From Methyloprofundus sp. (lineage in GTDB: Bacteria > Pseudomonadota > Gammaproteobacteria > Methylococcales > Methylomonadaceae), in contig JACUUF010000005.1 of assembly GCA_014859465.1 (NCBI GenBank), positions 1-64,000 on the forward strand: a DNA stretch of 64,000 nt, in the 5' to 3' direction. The notes beneath the pieces were generated by a model, which searched no databases, was not told where the DNA came from, and saw only the letters and a program-made list of their open reading frames with translations. Shown one piece after another: positions 1 through 6,816 of the stretch (its first letter is position 1; each line of letters starts with the position of its first letter). Position numbers and translations under genes: made by a program.

Positions 1-376
1 CCAATGACAACGTAGGGGCAACCCCCTGTGGTTGCCCATGCCCATGTTGCCCATGCCCATGTTGCCCATGAACCGAATCATAATTACCCGAACCAGGGCG
101 GCCCCCCGTGGCCGCCCCTACGATAACGATTCCGTGTATATGATTGGGCATAGCAATAAATGCATCAATACCAATGCCTGGATAATGGGGCGGGATTTGA
201 TCCCAAATCGTTTGCACCATTTTTCCCGCATCGTTCAACACCATCTCGCCTTCAATAATCTCTCCAAACAAACAATCTCTGTTTTGTGTGCAAATTGTCA
301 CAAAATACGCACCTGCCTGAGAATAATCATATCCTTTTAACCTGATAGATCGACGATTATGCTTCTGATTATTCAT
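1..376 (-). CDS. REP-associated tyrosine transposase (RayT/Y1_Tnp), partial
   Basis: This gene runs off the left edge, so its C-terminus and the catalytic tyrosine are not visible. The start at 376 gives MNNQKHNRRSIRLKGYDYSQ, then AYFVTICTQNR and LFGEI, and then PNHIHGI with the HUH metal-binding pair. These are hallmarks of the Y1/RayT transposases that act on REP palindromes through single-stranded DNA. After the HUH motif the frame runs through low-complexity GQHGH repeats and QGVAPT, which are translations of REP-like sequence (see repeats). The ATG overlaps the stop of the DUF4391 gene by 4 bases (ATGA). The family assignment is firm; activity cannot be judged. Confidence 0.8.
   Translation of the reverse strand, partial: MNNQKHNRRSIRLKGYDYSQAGAYFVTICTQNRDCLFGEIIEGEMVLNDAGKMVQTIWDQIPPHYPGIGIDAFIAMPNHIHGIVIVGAATGGRPGSGNYDSVHGQHGHGQHGHGQPQGVAPTLSL
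11..122. repeat. Pair of inverted REP-like palindromes inside the RayT frame
   Basis: Two related 27-base elements lie in opposite orientation at 11-37 and 96-122. Both carry the outer motif cgtaggggc. Each contains its own palindrome: gggcaacc/ggttgccc in the first and gggcggcc/ggccgccc in the second. The pattern is that of REP elements mobilised by RayT proteins. Here both lie inside the coding frame of such a transposase and are translated. Confidence 0.7.
31..70. repeat. 15-bp tandem repeat, about 2.7 copies
   Basis: The unit gttgcccatgcccat starts at 31 and 46, with a partial copy from 61 to 70. On the minus strand it encodes a Gly-His-Gln repeat within the RayT protein. The 15-bp period keeps the frame, so copy number could change without breaking the gene. 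Confidence 0.85.
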
Positions 377-1137
377 AAATTCACCACCATTTCAGCAAGT
401 TCACGTTCCATCTGTTTAATCTGTGTATTCAGCTCCACCTGCCGGTTGAAAGCCGCTTTTTTCAGCTGCCCGCGCAGCTCCGATATTCTTGATTCAATTT
501 CCCGGCACCGCGTCAGCTGCGCCAGCCGATCTCCGACTTTACCGATGGTAAAGGCTCCGGATAACACCGAGCATTCGTATCCGGTAAAACGATCCGTCCA
601 GGCATTGTATAAAGACCCATAGTTCTGAAGCGGCATGTTGCCCCATGCAAGTGATGCAACAAAGGCCGCTTCTCGGTCATTGAATGCCTCGCAATTCATC
701 CAGCCAGTGGTATAAAAACGCTCGGCAACAAAGGCTCCATGCTCCGCCTGACTGAACCGTTTTGGGGCGATGCTCAGTGCAAATTCGCCAGTTTCAGTGT
801 AAAGACCCAGCATCAATGGATAAGGAATGACCCGGTGGATGATTTCAGCGATTCGCTTGTGGCCTTTCTGGGAGTTCATTTCGACCTGCAGAACTGCCAC
901 CTCAAGGTATTCCCGTTCATTGTCTCTGTAAGGAAGAATCGGACAAGTTGAGGGTTTCAGGGTGTATTCCCAATACACGTTTTTCACGTTTTCCCGAAAC
1001 AGCTTTTTATCACTGGCAACGAGTTCACCACTTTCAAGAAACTGCTTTTTCGGAACCCGCTTTCCCAGCAGAGCCGCCTCGGGAAAGGAGATTGTCTTCC
1101 AGACGTATTCAATGGCTGCTTTTTTATTATCCGGCAT
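373..1137 (-). CDS. DUF4391 domain protein
   Basis: A 254-aa protein that I recognise as DUF4391. Near the N-terminus it has the typical GKRVPKKQFLE segment. The middle carries EVAVLQVEMNSQKG and IIHRVIPYPLMLGLYTETGEF, followed by an acidic/aromatic part and a C-terminal coiled coil (about residues 215-250, rich in E/R/Q). I chose the ATG at 1137 over a GTG at 1152 because GGAGG sits 6 bases upstream. It overlaps the helicase gene by 11 bases. DUF4391 genes are often found beside SNF2-type helicases and DNA methylases in defence loci. The biochemical role is unknown. Confidence 0.75.
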   Translation of the reverse strand: MPDNKKAAIEYVWKTISFPEAALLGKRVPKKQFLESGELVASDKKLFRENVKNVYWEYTLKPSTCPILPYRDNEREYLEVAVLQVEMNSQKGHKRIAEIIHRVIPYPLMLGLYTETGEFALSIAPKRFSQAEHGAFVAERFYTTGWMNCEAFNDREAAFVASLAWGNMPLQNYGSLYNAWTDRFTGYECSVLSGAFTIGKVGDRLAQLTRCREIESRISELRGQLKKAAFNRQVELNTQIKQMERELAEMVVNL

Positions 1138-4100
1138 TATCTGCCTCCTCACCCAAAAGGATCAGGTAGCTGACCACTTCAAAGTCATCCATGCCCTTAA
1201 AGCTGTTTTTATTGATTACGGTTCCACCGGGAGAGAAGAGACTTTCCACACCGCGCTCTTCAGCCGCTCCGGTGAGGGCCTGCACTGCTTTGGACAGCAG
1301 GTTGCGATACTGCGACATATCGGAACCTTTGCGTGTCAGGTTGGAAAGTCGGGTTGTGGCTTCATCGTCAACGGATTTCCTGTGGATACTCATCTTTTTC
1401 AGCAGATCCAGAATCTTTTTGGTTTGAGTGAATTGCAAAAGAACTGAACCGTCGTTTGATACATAGACTAAATAGTAGGGAGACAGGGCGTAGGTTGTGT
1501 CCGAAACGGTTTGAGCGCCTTCATTTTTAAGGCAAAAAATTACTCCCGGTGACAACTCGCCCTTTAATGAGTCGTCAATAGTGGCAACAGCAAAAGCTCC
1601 CGGCGGTATCCGCTCCAGCAGATTCTCATGTTCTTTTATGTAGTCAGTGAGGTCCATGCGGAAATCGTTCAAGGTAAGGTCGGTGATTGAAATGCCACCC
1701 TCAACATCCTCAATATCCAGAACTTCGTTTTGCAGTTTTTCAAGCTGCTTTCGCCGATAGTCGAGGTCGTTCATTTTTCCCGAATCGGTAAATTCGATTA
1801 CGTTCTCTTCACCGGTGGCCGAAATATCAAGCAGGACCATTCGCCCGGAAACGCGGGCCTCCAGATTGATGTATTCATCCAGCTCCATGTTGGGCCAGAA
1901 ATTCACCAGCTGGATTTTGTCATTCTTGGAGCCCAATCGATCAACACGCCCGAAGCGCTGAATAATACGAACCGGATTCCAGTGGATGTCATAGTTGATC
2001 AGATAATCGCAGTCCTGCAGGTTTTGCCCCTCTGAAATACAGTCTGTAGCAATCAGCAGGTCAATCTCGGCGGTGAGAGCAGAATCAATCTTATCCCGCT
2101 CTTTTGAAATGGGAGAAAAGGAGGTGATAATGGCCGCCAGATCTTTTCGTATGCCAGGCATCTCGGTCTTGTTTTCACCCGAGCCAGTCACCAGCGCGGA
2201 ATAAACCCCAAGCTCTCTATGCGCCCATTTTGCAGTATGTTCGTATAGATATTTTGCGGTGTCCGCAAATGCGGTAAAAATGATGATTTTTTTATTTTCC
2301 GGATTAATCGGGTTGGTCACCTTTTGCTGTATCAGTTCCTTCAACCGTCGCAGTTTTTCATCTTGCGGGGCTTTAACTGCCTGAGCAGATGAAATGAGCT
2401 TTTCCAGAATCTCCCGGTCCTCCTCGAGCTCTTGCTTCCAGCGAACCTTGTCCATATCCTGAATGAGGACTTTGACTTTTTTGCCGACTACAAAAGGAGA
2501 GAAGGCATCATCTTCAATTTCAATCTCCTCAATATCAAACTCTTCGACAGCCGCGTTGTTGTCATGGGCTGCAATTTTCTGGATCAGGCCGCTCACCTCA
2601 CCAAGAAGTTTCTCCAGCGTCATGGTAAAGGAGTTGATGGAGCTTTCCATGCGTTTGAAAAGGTTAACCCGCATCAGGTGAATCAAACTCTGCTCACGGT
2701 CAACCTGCCTGAAGACGGAGCCCCCGGCTACCTTTCGGTCATACTTGCGGCTATATTCTTCAGCCTTTTGCGGCAGAACATATTTCAAAGGAGCATAGGC
2801 GCTCAGGTTAAGCAGCCGTATGTCTCTATTGATGCTCTCAAGTGCTGGAAAGCGTCCCTCTGTATCGATGTCCGTTTTTATATTGACGGGTCTGAGCCTC
2901 TCCGGAAACTTCCCGATTTCGGACATATCATAATATTTTTCGATATGCTTCCTGGAACGTGCAATCGTCAGGAGGTCTAAGAGTTTGAAATAATCAAAGT
3001 TTAAAGTCTCGAGCAGCGATTCTGTGGTCCTTTGGCTTCCATCCAGAGTCAACCATGCGTTAAAACGCGTTTGAGCCATTTTAAGCGTCTGCTCAATGCT
3101 GACAATTCCATTTGACTTTAGAGCCTCATCTTTAGCTTCAACAATAAACGCCACTTGATTTTTCAGGTCGTTCATCCGGTTGTTTACAGGAGTCGCAGAA
3201 AGCATAAGAACTTTTGTTTTTACGCCTGCCTTGATGATGTCATTCATCAATTTGGAGTAACGGGTCAGAGAATCATCCTTGCGGGCCGGGTTGTTTCTAA
3301 AGTTGTGCGACTCATCGATGACTACAAGATCGTAGTTACCCCAATTCAGGGTTTCCAGATTGATCTCCCCGGACATGCCACGCAATCGCGTTAGATCGGT
3401 GTGATTCAATACATCGTAATTGAACCTGTCCGAGGCCATGATGTTTCGTTTGTCATTAACCGTATAAAGAGTCCAGTTTTCCCGCAGCTTTTTAGGGCAT
3501 AAAACCAGAACCCTATCATTGCGCAGTTCATAGTATTTAATGATTGCCAACGCTTCGAAGGTTTTACCCAAGCCCACGCTGTCCGCAATGATGCAACCGT
3601 TATAGCGTTCAATTTTATCGATGGCACCCAGCACACCATCACGCTGGAATTTGTAAAGCTTTTGCCAGACTTGAGTGCTTTTAATTCCGGTCTGGGTCTT
3701 AATGATTTTGTCTTCATCCAGCTCGCCGATAAAATCTCTGAAGATATTGAAAAGAGTCAGGAAGTAGATTTGCTGGGGAGTCTTGTCAGAGTAGATGAGA
3801 GCGAGGGATTCTTGCAAGGTGTCCCCAAAATCATCATTTTTTCTTCCCGAATCCCAAAGCTCATCAAACCACTTAATCAGTGAATGAGCTTCCTCAGAAC
3901 TGCGAAAGCAGGTATTCATGTGATGGGCTTCTGATGGAACAATACCCAAACCGTCGGTGGTGAAAGACGAACTACCCACAATAGCAAGGTGTTCACCGTT
4001 ATTGGCATGAGCCAGATGAATAAGATTCTGGTGTACCGATGATGGCAACTGGCGGACTTCACATTTCTGTTTCAGCCACTCCGAGCAATCCCGGGCGATG

Positions 4101-4366
4101 CGTGCAACATCAAGTCGATTTCGGAGGCGGCGGTCCAAGTTATTTCCGTGCAGATTATTTAGAAAACTCTCTTCATCATTGAGGCTTGGCACAAGGAGTC
4201 GAAAGTTGTTGATTTTAGAAAGCTCCCTTTTCAGCTCATCATACGCATAAAGAGAAAATAGAGCGGAAACCACAGAAAGAGTACATCTATCTGCGATATT
4301 TTCTTTGAGCTCGGAAACAACATTTCCCAGAGATTTGTTATCAAGTATTCCAGAAGAGTGCTTCAC
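1127..4366 (-). CDS. SNF2-type DEAD/DEAH helicase with PLD-like N-terminal region
   Basis: A 1079-aa superfamily 2 helicase. The first ~170 residues resemble a PLD-like domain: IVGSSSFTTDGLG at about 129-141 is the typical second half of an HKD motif, but the expected lysine is missing. The helicase core follows, with LYKFQRDGV at 237-245, Walker A ADSVGLGKT at 261-269, DESH at 351-354, SATP at 390-393, and the C-terminal lobe with ATDCISEGQNLQ and QRFGRVDRLGS near residue 805. Its GTG start overlaps the upstream HTH stop (GTGA) with GAGGG just before it. The context suggests a defence or restriction-like operon in which the helicase moves on DNA. The exact system is not recognised. Confidence 0.85.
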   Translation of the reverse strand: MKHSSGILDNKSLGNVVSELKENIADRCTLSVVSALFSLYAYDELKRELSKINNFRLLVPSLNDEESFLNNLHGNNLDRRLRNRLDVARIARDCSEWLKQKCEVRQLPSSVHQNLIHLAHANNGEHLAIVGSSSFTTDGLGIVPSEAHHMNTCFRSSEEAHSLIKWFDELWDSGRKNDDFGDTLQESLALIYSDKTPQQIYFLTLFNIFRDFIGELDEDKIIKTQTGIKSTQVWQKLYKFQRDGVLGAIDKIERYNGCIIADSVGLGKTFEALAIIKYYELRNDRVLVLCPKKLRENWTLYTVNDKRNIMASDRFNYDVLNHTDLTRLRGMSGEINLETLNWGNYDLVVIDESHNFRNNPARKDDSLTRYSKLMNDIIKAGVKTKVLMLSATPVNNRMNDLKNQVAFIVEAKDEALKSNGIVSIEQTLKMAQTRFNAWLTLDGSQRTTESLLETLNFDYFKLLDLLTIARSRKHIEKYYDMSEIGKFPERLRPVNIKTDIDTEGRFPALESINRDIRLLNLSAYAPLKYVLPQKAEEYSRKYDRKVAGGSVFRQVDREQSLIHLMRVNLFKRMESSINSFTMTLEKLLGEVSGLIQKIAAHDNNAAVEEFDIEEIEIEDDAFSPFVVGKKVKVLIQDMDKVRWKQELEEDREILEKLISSAQAVKAPQDEKLRRLKELIQQKVTNPINPENKKIIIFTAFADTAKYLYEHTAKWAHRELGVYSALVTGSGENKTEMPGIRKDLAAIITSFSPISKERDKIDSALTAEIDLLIATDCISEGQNLQDCDYLINYDIHWNPVRIIQRFGRVDRLGSKNDKIQLVNFWPNMELDEYINLEARVSGRMVLLDISATGEENVIEFTDSGKMNDLDYRRKQLEKLQNEVLDIEDVEGGISITDLTLNDFRMDLTDYIKEHENLLERIPPGAFAVATIDDSLKGELSPGVIFCLKNEGAQTVSDTTYALSPYYLVYVSNDGSVLLQFTQTKKILDLLKKMSIHRKSVDDEATTRLSNLTRKGSDMSQYRNLLSKAVQALTGAAEERGVESLFSPGGTVINKNSFKGMDDFEVVSYLILLGEEADNAG

Positions 4367-4560
4367 TGATTTTCACCCTCTTTGAAATCTCTTGCTTTTC
4401 CGTCACGAACCCAAGTATCCACCTCGTCTTTCTTGAATTTCCAGAGGCGGCCGATTTTATGGGCAGGCATGCCTTTCTCGCTTATCCACTTATAGACGGT
4501 ATCTCGTTTGATCCCGAGATAGTCTCCAATTTCATCTACGGATAGCCATCTGTCTTCCAT
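4363..4560 (-). CDS. Excisionase/MerR-like helix-turn-helix DNA-binding protein
   Basis: A 65-aa protein starting MEDRWLSVDEIGDYLGI. It has a winged HTH of the HTH_17/excisionase type: VDEIGDYLGIKRDTVYKW, then GMPAHKIGRLWKFKKDEVDTWV. I took the ATG at 4560 because GGAG lies 6 bases upstream; tandem ATGs at 4575 and 4572 are alternatives with a weaker site. It is the first gene of the operon and its stop overlaps the helicase start. Such proteins either regulate their own island operon or act as recombination directionality factors. No integrase is visible here, so a regulatory role is more likely. Confidence 0.8.
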   Translation of the reverse strand: MEDRWLSVDEIGDYLGIKRDTVYKWISEKGMPAHKIGRLWKFKKDEVDTWVRDGKARDFKEGENQ

Positions 4561-4711
4561 TTTCGACTCCATCATTCTTTTGAGGGCCGCCCAAACGGCT
4601 CGTCAAGTAGTTGACCGGACAGCACCCCAGATGGGCACAATCCGGCTACATTAGGTTAAACAGGGTTAAAGATACATGGATGGAATGAAAAAATCAAGCT
4701 TTCTTTCCGGA

Positions 4712-5227
4712 TTAAACCGAGTTTAGCCGAATTTCTTGCCTTTCCCAGTGCCCCTCGGAAAGGCGTACACTGCCTCGGAGAATATGGGAGAGACCGTGGT
4801 ATGTCCAACAAGAGAAAGGGCCACCTTGGGTTTTGACCGCCACTAAAACCCGCCGATACATGCTCCTTCCATCGGGGTTAAATGCCTCCAGCCGATCGAT
4901 GGGCGGCAGATCGAAACCGGGATTGGCGAAGGTCATCAGCTCCCCGTGGACCAGATCCCAGTCGCCTTCCGGTCGGATCATGGCATTCTCAGGTAGCTCG
5001 ATGGTGTTCTGTGTCTGGGTATCGGCCAGCGGATCGGCAGTGCCGGTGGCCAGTATGCTGCTCTCCGGGACTTCCAAGGCCGGGAATCCCGCTGGCAGCT
5101 GGTAGAGCCTGCCCCAAGTGGTGGCGGGGTCGATACTGATGGCCCGGGTGCAGAACCGGTCAAAGTTCCAGAATCCACGTTTCAAGGTTCCGTAAACAAA
5201 GAGCCGGAGGTGGTTGTCGTTGTTCAT
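4712..5227 (-). CDS. Gamma-glutamylcyclotransferase family protein (AIG2/GGCT fold)
   Basis: A 171-aa protein. The N-terminal LFVYGTLKRG is the signature substrate-binding loop of the family, and IDRLEAFNPDG matches the conserved LDRLE region that normally follows the catalytic acid. Family members release 5-oxoproline from gamma-glutamyl amines or peptides; the substrate here is unknown. AAGGAG lies upstream of the ATG, and the start overlaps the stop of the truncated glutamine amidotransferase (ATGA). That pairing occurs in intact form in other genomes, so this gene appears to be the surviving half of a former gamma-glutamyl module. Confidence 0.8.
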   Translation of the reverse strand: MNNDNHLRLFVYGTLKRGFWNFDRFCTRAISIDPATTWGRLYQLPAGFPALEVPESSILATGTADPLADTQTQNTIELPENAMIRPEGDWDLVHGELMTFANPGFDLPPIDRLEAFNPDGRSMYRRVLVAVKTQGGPFSCWTYHGLSHILRGSVRLSEGHWERQEIRLNSV

Positions 5228-5520
5228 GCATTCACTCCTTCGGGTAAGGTTCCTTTTCTTTCCTGACAGACAAATTTAAAGGGTTGGCTCTGCCACTCCT
5301 TGAGGGTTTCATGGCGGAAGGTCAGCATGGTAAGTGGCGGTATTTCCAGTTCACGCCAGCCACGCTGGTCATCCAGAGCGGCTTCGATGTATTCCGGTTC
5401 CGAGGCATAAAGCACCGCCCGGTGTTTGCGGCTGTAACGCAGCGACAGCGGCTTGTTCCCCTTGATGACGGTAATGGCCCCGGGATCGAGCCGTGAGGCC
5501 AACACGGCGCTCATTTGATA
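5224..5520 (-). pseudogene. Class-II glutamine amidotransferase, C-terminal fragment
   Basis: About 96 codons resembling the C-terminal part of class-II (Ntn-type) glutamine amidotransferases: VLASRLDPGAITVIKG, NKPLSLRYSRKHRAVLYASE, then WRELEIPPLTMLTF. The N-terminal catalytic cysteine and most of the Ntn domain are absent. The homologous sequence begins abruptly at about 5515-5520, where it joins a transposase N-terminus. An ATG happens to be in frame at 5514, so a short product could be made, but it would lack the active site. The 3' end is intact and coupled to the cyclotransferase gene. Confidence 0.7.
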
Positions 5521-5647
5521 TCGTCCAACCTTTTCCTAACAGGTAGACGGTTTTGATCCGATCAGCAAAGCGCTTATCGGACGCTTGGCGATGCGCGATC
5601 TCTAATTCGTCGAGTTCTGGTTGGGAAAGTTCGTATTTTGATGACAT
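5521..5647 (-). pseudogene. IS630-type transposase, N-terminal stub
   Basis: From an ATG at 5647 the frame reads MSSKYELSQPELDELEIAHR, then RQASDKRFADRIKTVYLLGKGWT. This matches the opening helices of IS630-family transposases (typically HRQASDKR...DRIKAV.LLGKGW). After GKGWT the match stops and the amidotransferase fragment follows directly. The HTH remainder and the DDE catalytic domain are gone, so this is only a scar of insertion and deletion. Confidence 0.65.
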
Positions 5648-5746
5648 GGGAGAATTTTAACGCATTCCATATTTAATCTAAGTTTTGATTCACGATGAGT
5701 ATATACAGAGAACGACACGTTCGACCCACTAGCAATTATTCCAGTT

Positions 5747-5818
5747 TGGGGGTATCGGTTTTTAGGGAGGAAAAAATACACCCGCATATACCCCCAGTTT
5801 GTCTGGCTACCCCCAGAC
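5747..5818. repeat. Cluster of inverted and direct repeats near the island/ssrA junction
   Basis: The arm tgggggtat (5747-5755) is inverted as ataccccca (5788-5796). The sequence tacccccag occurs twice in direct orientation (5789-5797 and 5808-5816). A 6-bp perfect stem gtctgg/ccagac spans 5801-5818. The cluster lies between the IS630 stub and the ssrA terminator, in a stretch with no convincing gene. It could be an element end or recombination scar. Confidence 0.5.
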
Positions 5819-5845
5819 ATTGACGGACATTATGCGACAAAAAGG

Positions 5846-5875
5846 CATAAAAAAAACCAGCATTTTAGCTGGTTT
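5846..5875 (-). terminator. Intrinsic terminator of ssrA
   Basis: On the minus strand the stem ACCAGC...GCTGGT (5868-5873 pairing with 5856-5861) has a 6-base loop and is followed by a run of T residues (5847-5855 on the plus strand is A-rich). It begins about 35 bases beyond the tmRNA 3' end. Confidence 0.8.
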
Positions 5876-5908
5876 AAGGTCTTTCTTGGATATTGCTGGA
5901 AGTTAATT

Positions 5909-6286
5909 TGGTGGAGACGGGGGGAATCGAACCCCCGTCCGCAAGCACTCCGCCTTTGGATCTACATGTTTATTCCGCGCTTTTGATTTAGCTAGAAGCT
6001 ACCCGTCGGACCAAGATACTTTTAGCGATTTCGATTGGATTTAGCGTGTTTGAACTCCGAACAAAGTCCTTAACGCGATCTTATGTAGAGTGACTCCTGA
6101 GTGTTCCGAAGAACCTACCCGCATAAGCACAGATAGTCAGGAGAATGGTGCTGTGTTTAAGCAGCTAAAGCCATTGAGTAGTTTTCGTCATTTGCGAATA
6201 CTTAAGTTTCAGTAGATTTTACGAGGTGTACTGTCCTCGACATGCCCCTAAGGTTTTGCTACCCACGTCGAAACCTGGTCGTCCCC
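5909..6286 (-). ncRNA. ssrA: tmRNA (SsrA), one-piece
   Basis: tmRNA rescues stalled ribosomes by trans-translation. The 5' end GGGGACGA at 6286 pairs with the 3' CGTCTCC that precedes an encoded CCA, forming a 7-bp acceptor stem with one G-T wobble. GTTCGA in the T arm lies near the 3' end. The tag frame at 6195-6157 starts with GCA and reads ANDENYSMALAA followed by TAA, a typical gammaproteobacterial tag ending in ALAA. Length is 378 nt. The 3' end faces the accessory region at 1-5850; ssrA 3' ends are common integration targets. Confidence 0.96.
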
Positions 6287-6298
6287 TTTGGAAAATCT

Positions 6299-6304
6299 AT
6301 TATA
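6299..6304 (-). promoter_or_regulatory. -10 box of ssrA promoter
   Basis: A perfect TATAAT on the minus strand lies 12 bases upstream of the mature tmRNA 5' end, leaving room for a short leader that RNase P removes. No good -35 hexamer is visible; the best candidate at the expected spacing is AGTCAT, which is weak. Confidence 0.6.
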
Positions 6305-6406
6305 AAGGATTGTTGGTTAAGATGACTATAGAAATTAAATTTTTTCTCAGTCTGCTGGTACAAGAGCTAACTAATACCATAAAATAGCTTATCATTTAGT
6401 CCGGAT

Positions 6407-6433
6407 TAATTAACCTAATTAACCTAACTAACC
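6407..6433. repeat. Three tandem 9-bp repeats
   Basis: The sequence taattaacc, taattaacc, taactaacc runs without spacers from 6407 to 6433. It abuts the end of the IS30-type remnant. Its function is unknown. Confidence 0.7.
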
Positions 6434-6609
6434 TTTACCGATGACCGTATCGGCTTACCAATCACCTAAGCGGGTCTTTTCATCCGCTGTGGCGCAGCGC
6501 CACATGACCGGGAATAGTGCCACGATAGTCATTTTTGGCGTAACGCTTACACTAAGGCTTGGCTTGATGCCGTAAGTGCTTGTGTAACTCACCGGCCTCG
6601 GCTTTGTCT
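6431..6609 (-). pseudogene. IS30-family transposase, decayed internal fragment
   Basis: The minus strand reads KAEAGELHKHLRHQAKP, a TAG stop, then CKRYAKNDYRGTIPG in the same frame. After one frameshift it continues as ADEKTRLGDW, a TAA stop where IS30 proteins have glutamate, then ADTVIGKG. This is the conserved KPYRKRY...DYRG...RLGDWEADTVIGK region of IS30 transposases, with two nonsense mutations and one frameshift. Only the middle of the gene survives. An ATG with a strong AAGGAGGTG site at about 6630 opens a 28-codon frame into it, which may be fortuitous. Confidence 0.7.
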
Positions 6610-6735
6610 GTTTGGCTTAGATGGTTTAATGTTTGCATTGGACACCTCCTTAGTTGTTAGTTTGAGTAGACGGAAACGATACCATCTAGCTCTTTTAGGG
6701 GTGTTGCAGTTATTATCTGAATTGGGGGTTTATTA

Positions 6736-6816
6736 ATGAATGAAAAATTTGATTTGTTATTAGGACAAAAACAGCAATTTGAAGGCAGTCCTTGTTTAGG
6801 TGAGGGTGGCTGTTGA
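6736..6816 (+). CDS. 26-aa Cys-containing ORF upstream of the hydrogenase protease
   Basis: The frame reads MNEKFDLLLGQKQQF then EGSPCLGEGGC and stops at TGA. A GGGGG stretch lies 7 bases before the ATG, and the stop overlaps the TTG start of the next gene, so the two would be translationally coupled. I do not recognise the peptide. The PCLGEGGC ending could bind metal, but it may equally be the tail of a lost hydrogenase-associated gene or a leader. It is too short to be certain it is expressed. Confidence 0.4.
   Translation: MNEKFDLLLGQKQQFEGSPCLGEGGC

Noticed and set aside
32-340. Plus-strand ORF of 102 codons with MPMPMLPMPMLP repeats
   Set aside because: It is the antisense shadow of the RayT gene; the minus strand carries the family motifs.
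2432-2980. Plus-strand ORF of 182 codons
   Set aside because: Lies wholly inside the helicase gene on the other strand and has no family features.
5602-5820. Minus-strand ORF of 72 codons upstream of the IS630 stub
   Set aside because: Overlaps the stub in another frame and reads through the repeat cluster; no recognisable features.
5909-5950. A duplicated ssrA 3' end (attachment site) within 1-5850
   Set aside because: I looked for a second copy of the T-arm/acceptor segment and found none in the window; the distal site, if any, is outside.
6526-6631. 28-codon minus-strand ORF with a perfect AAGGAGGTG site as a new gene
   Set aside because: The peptide is the IS30 segment before a nonsense mutation; better explained as part of the pseudogene.
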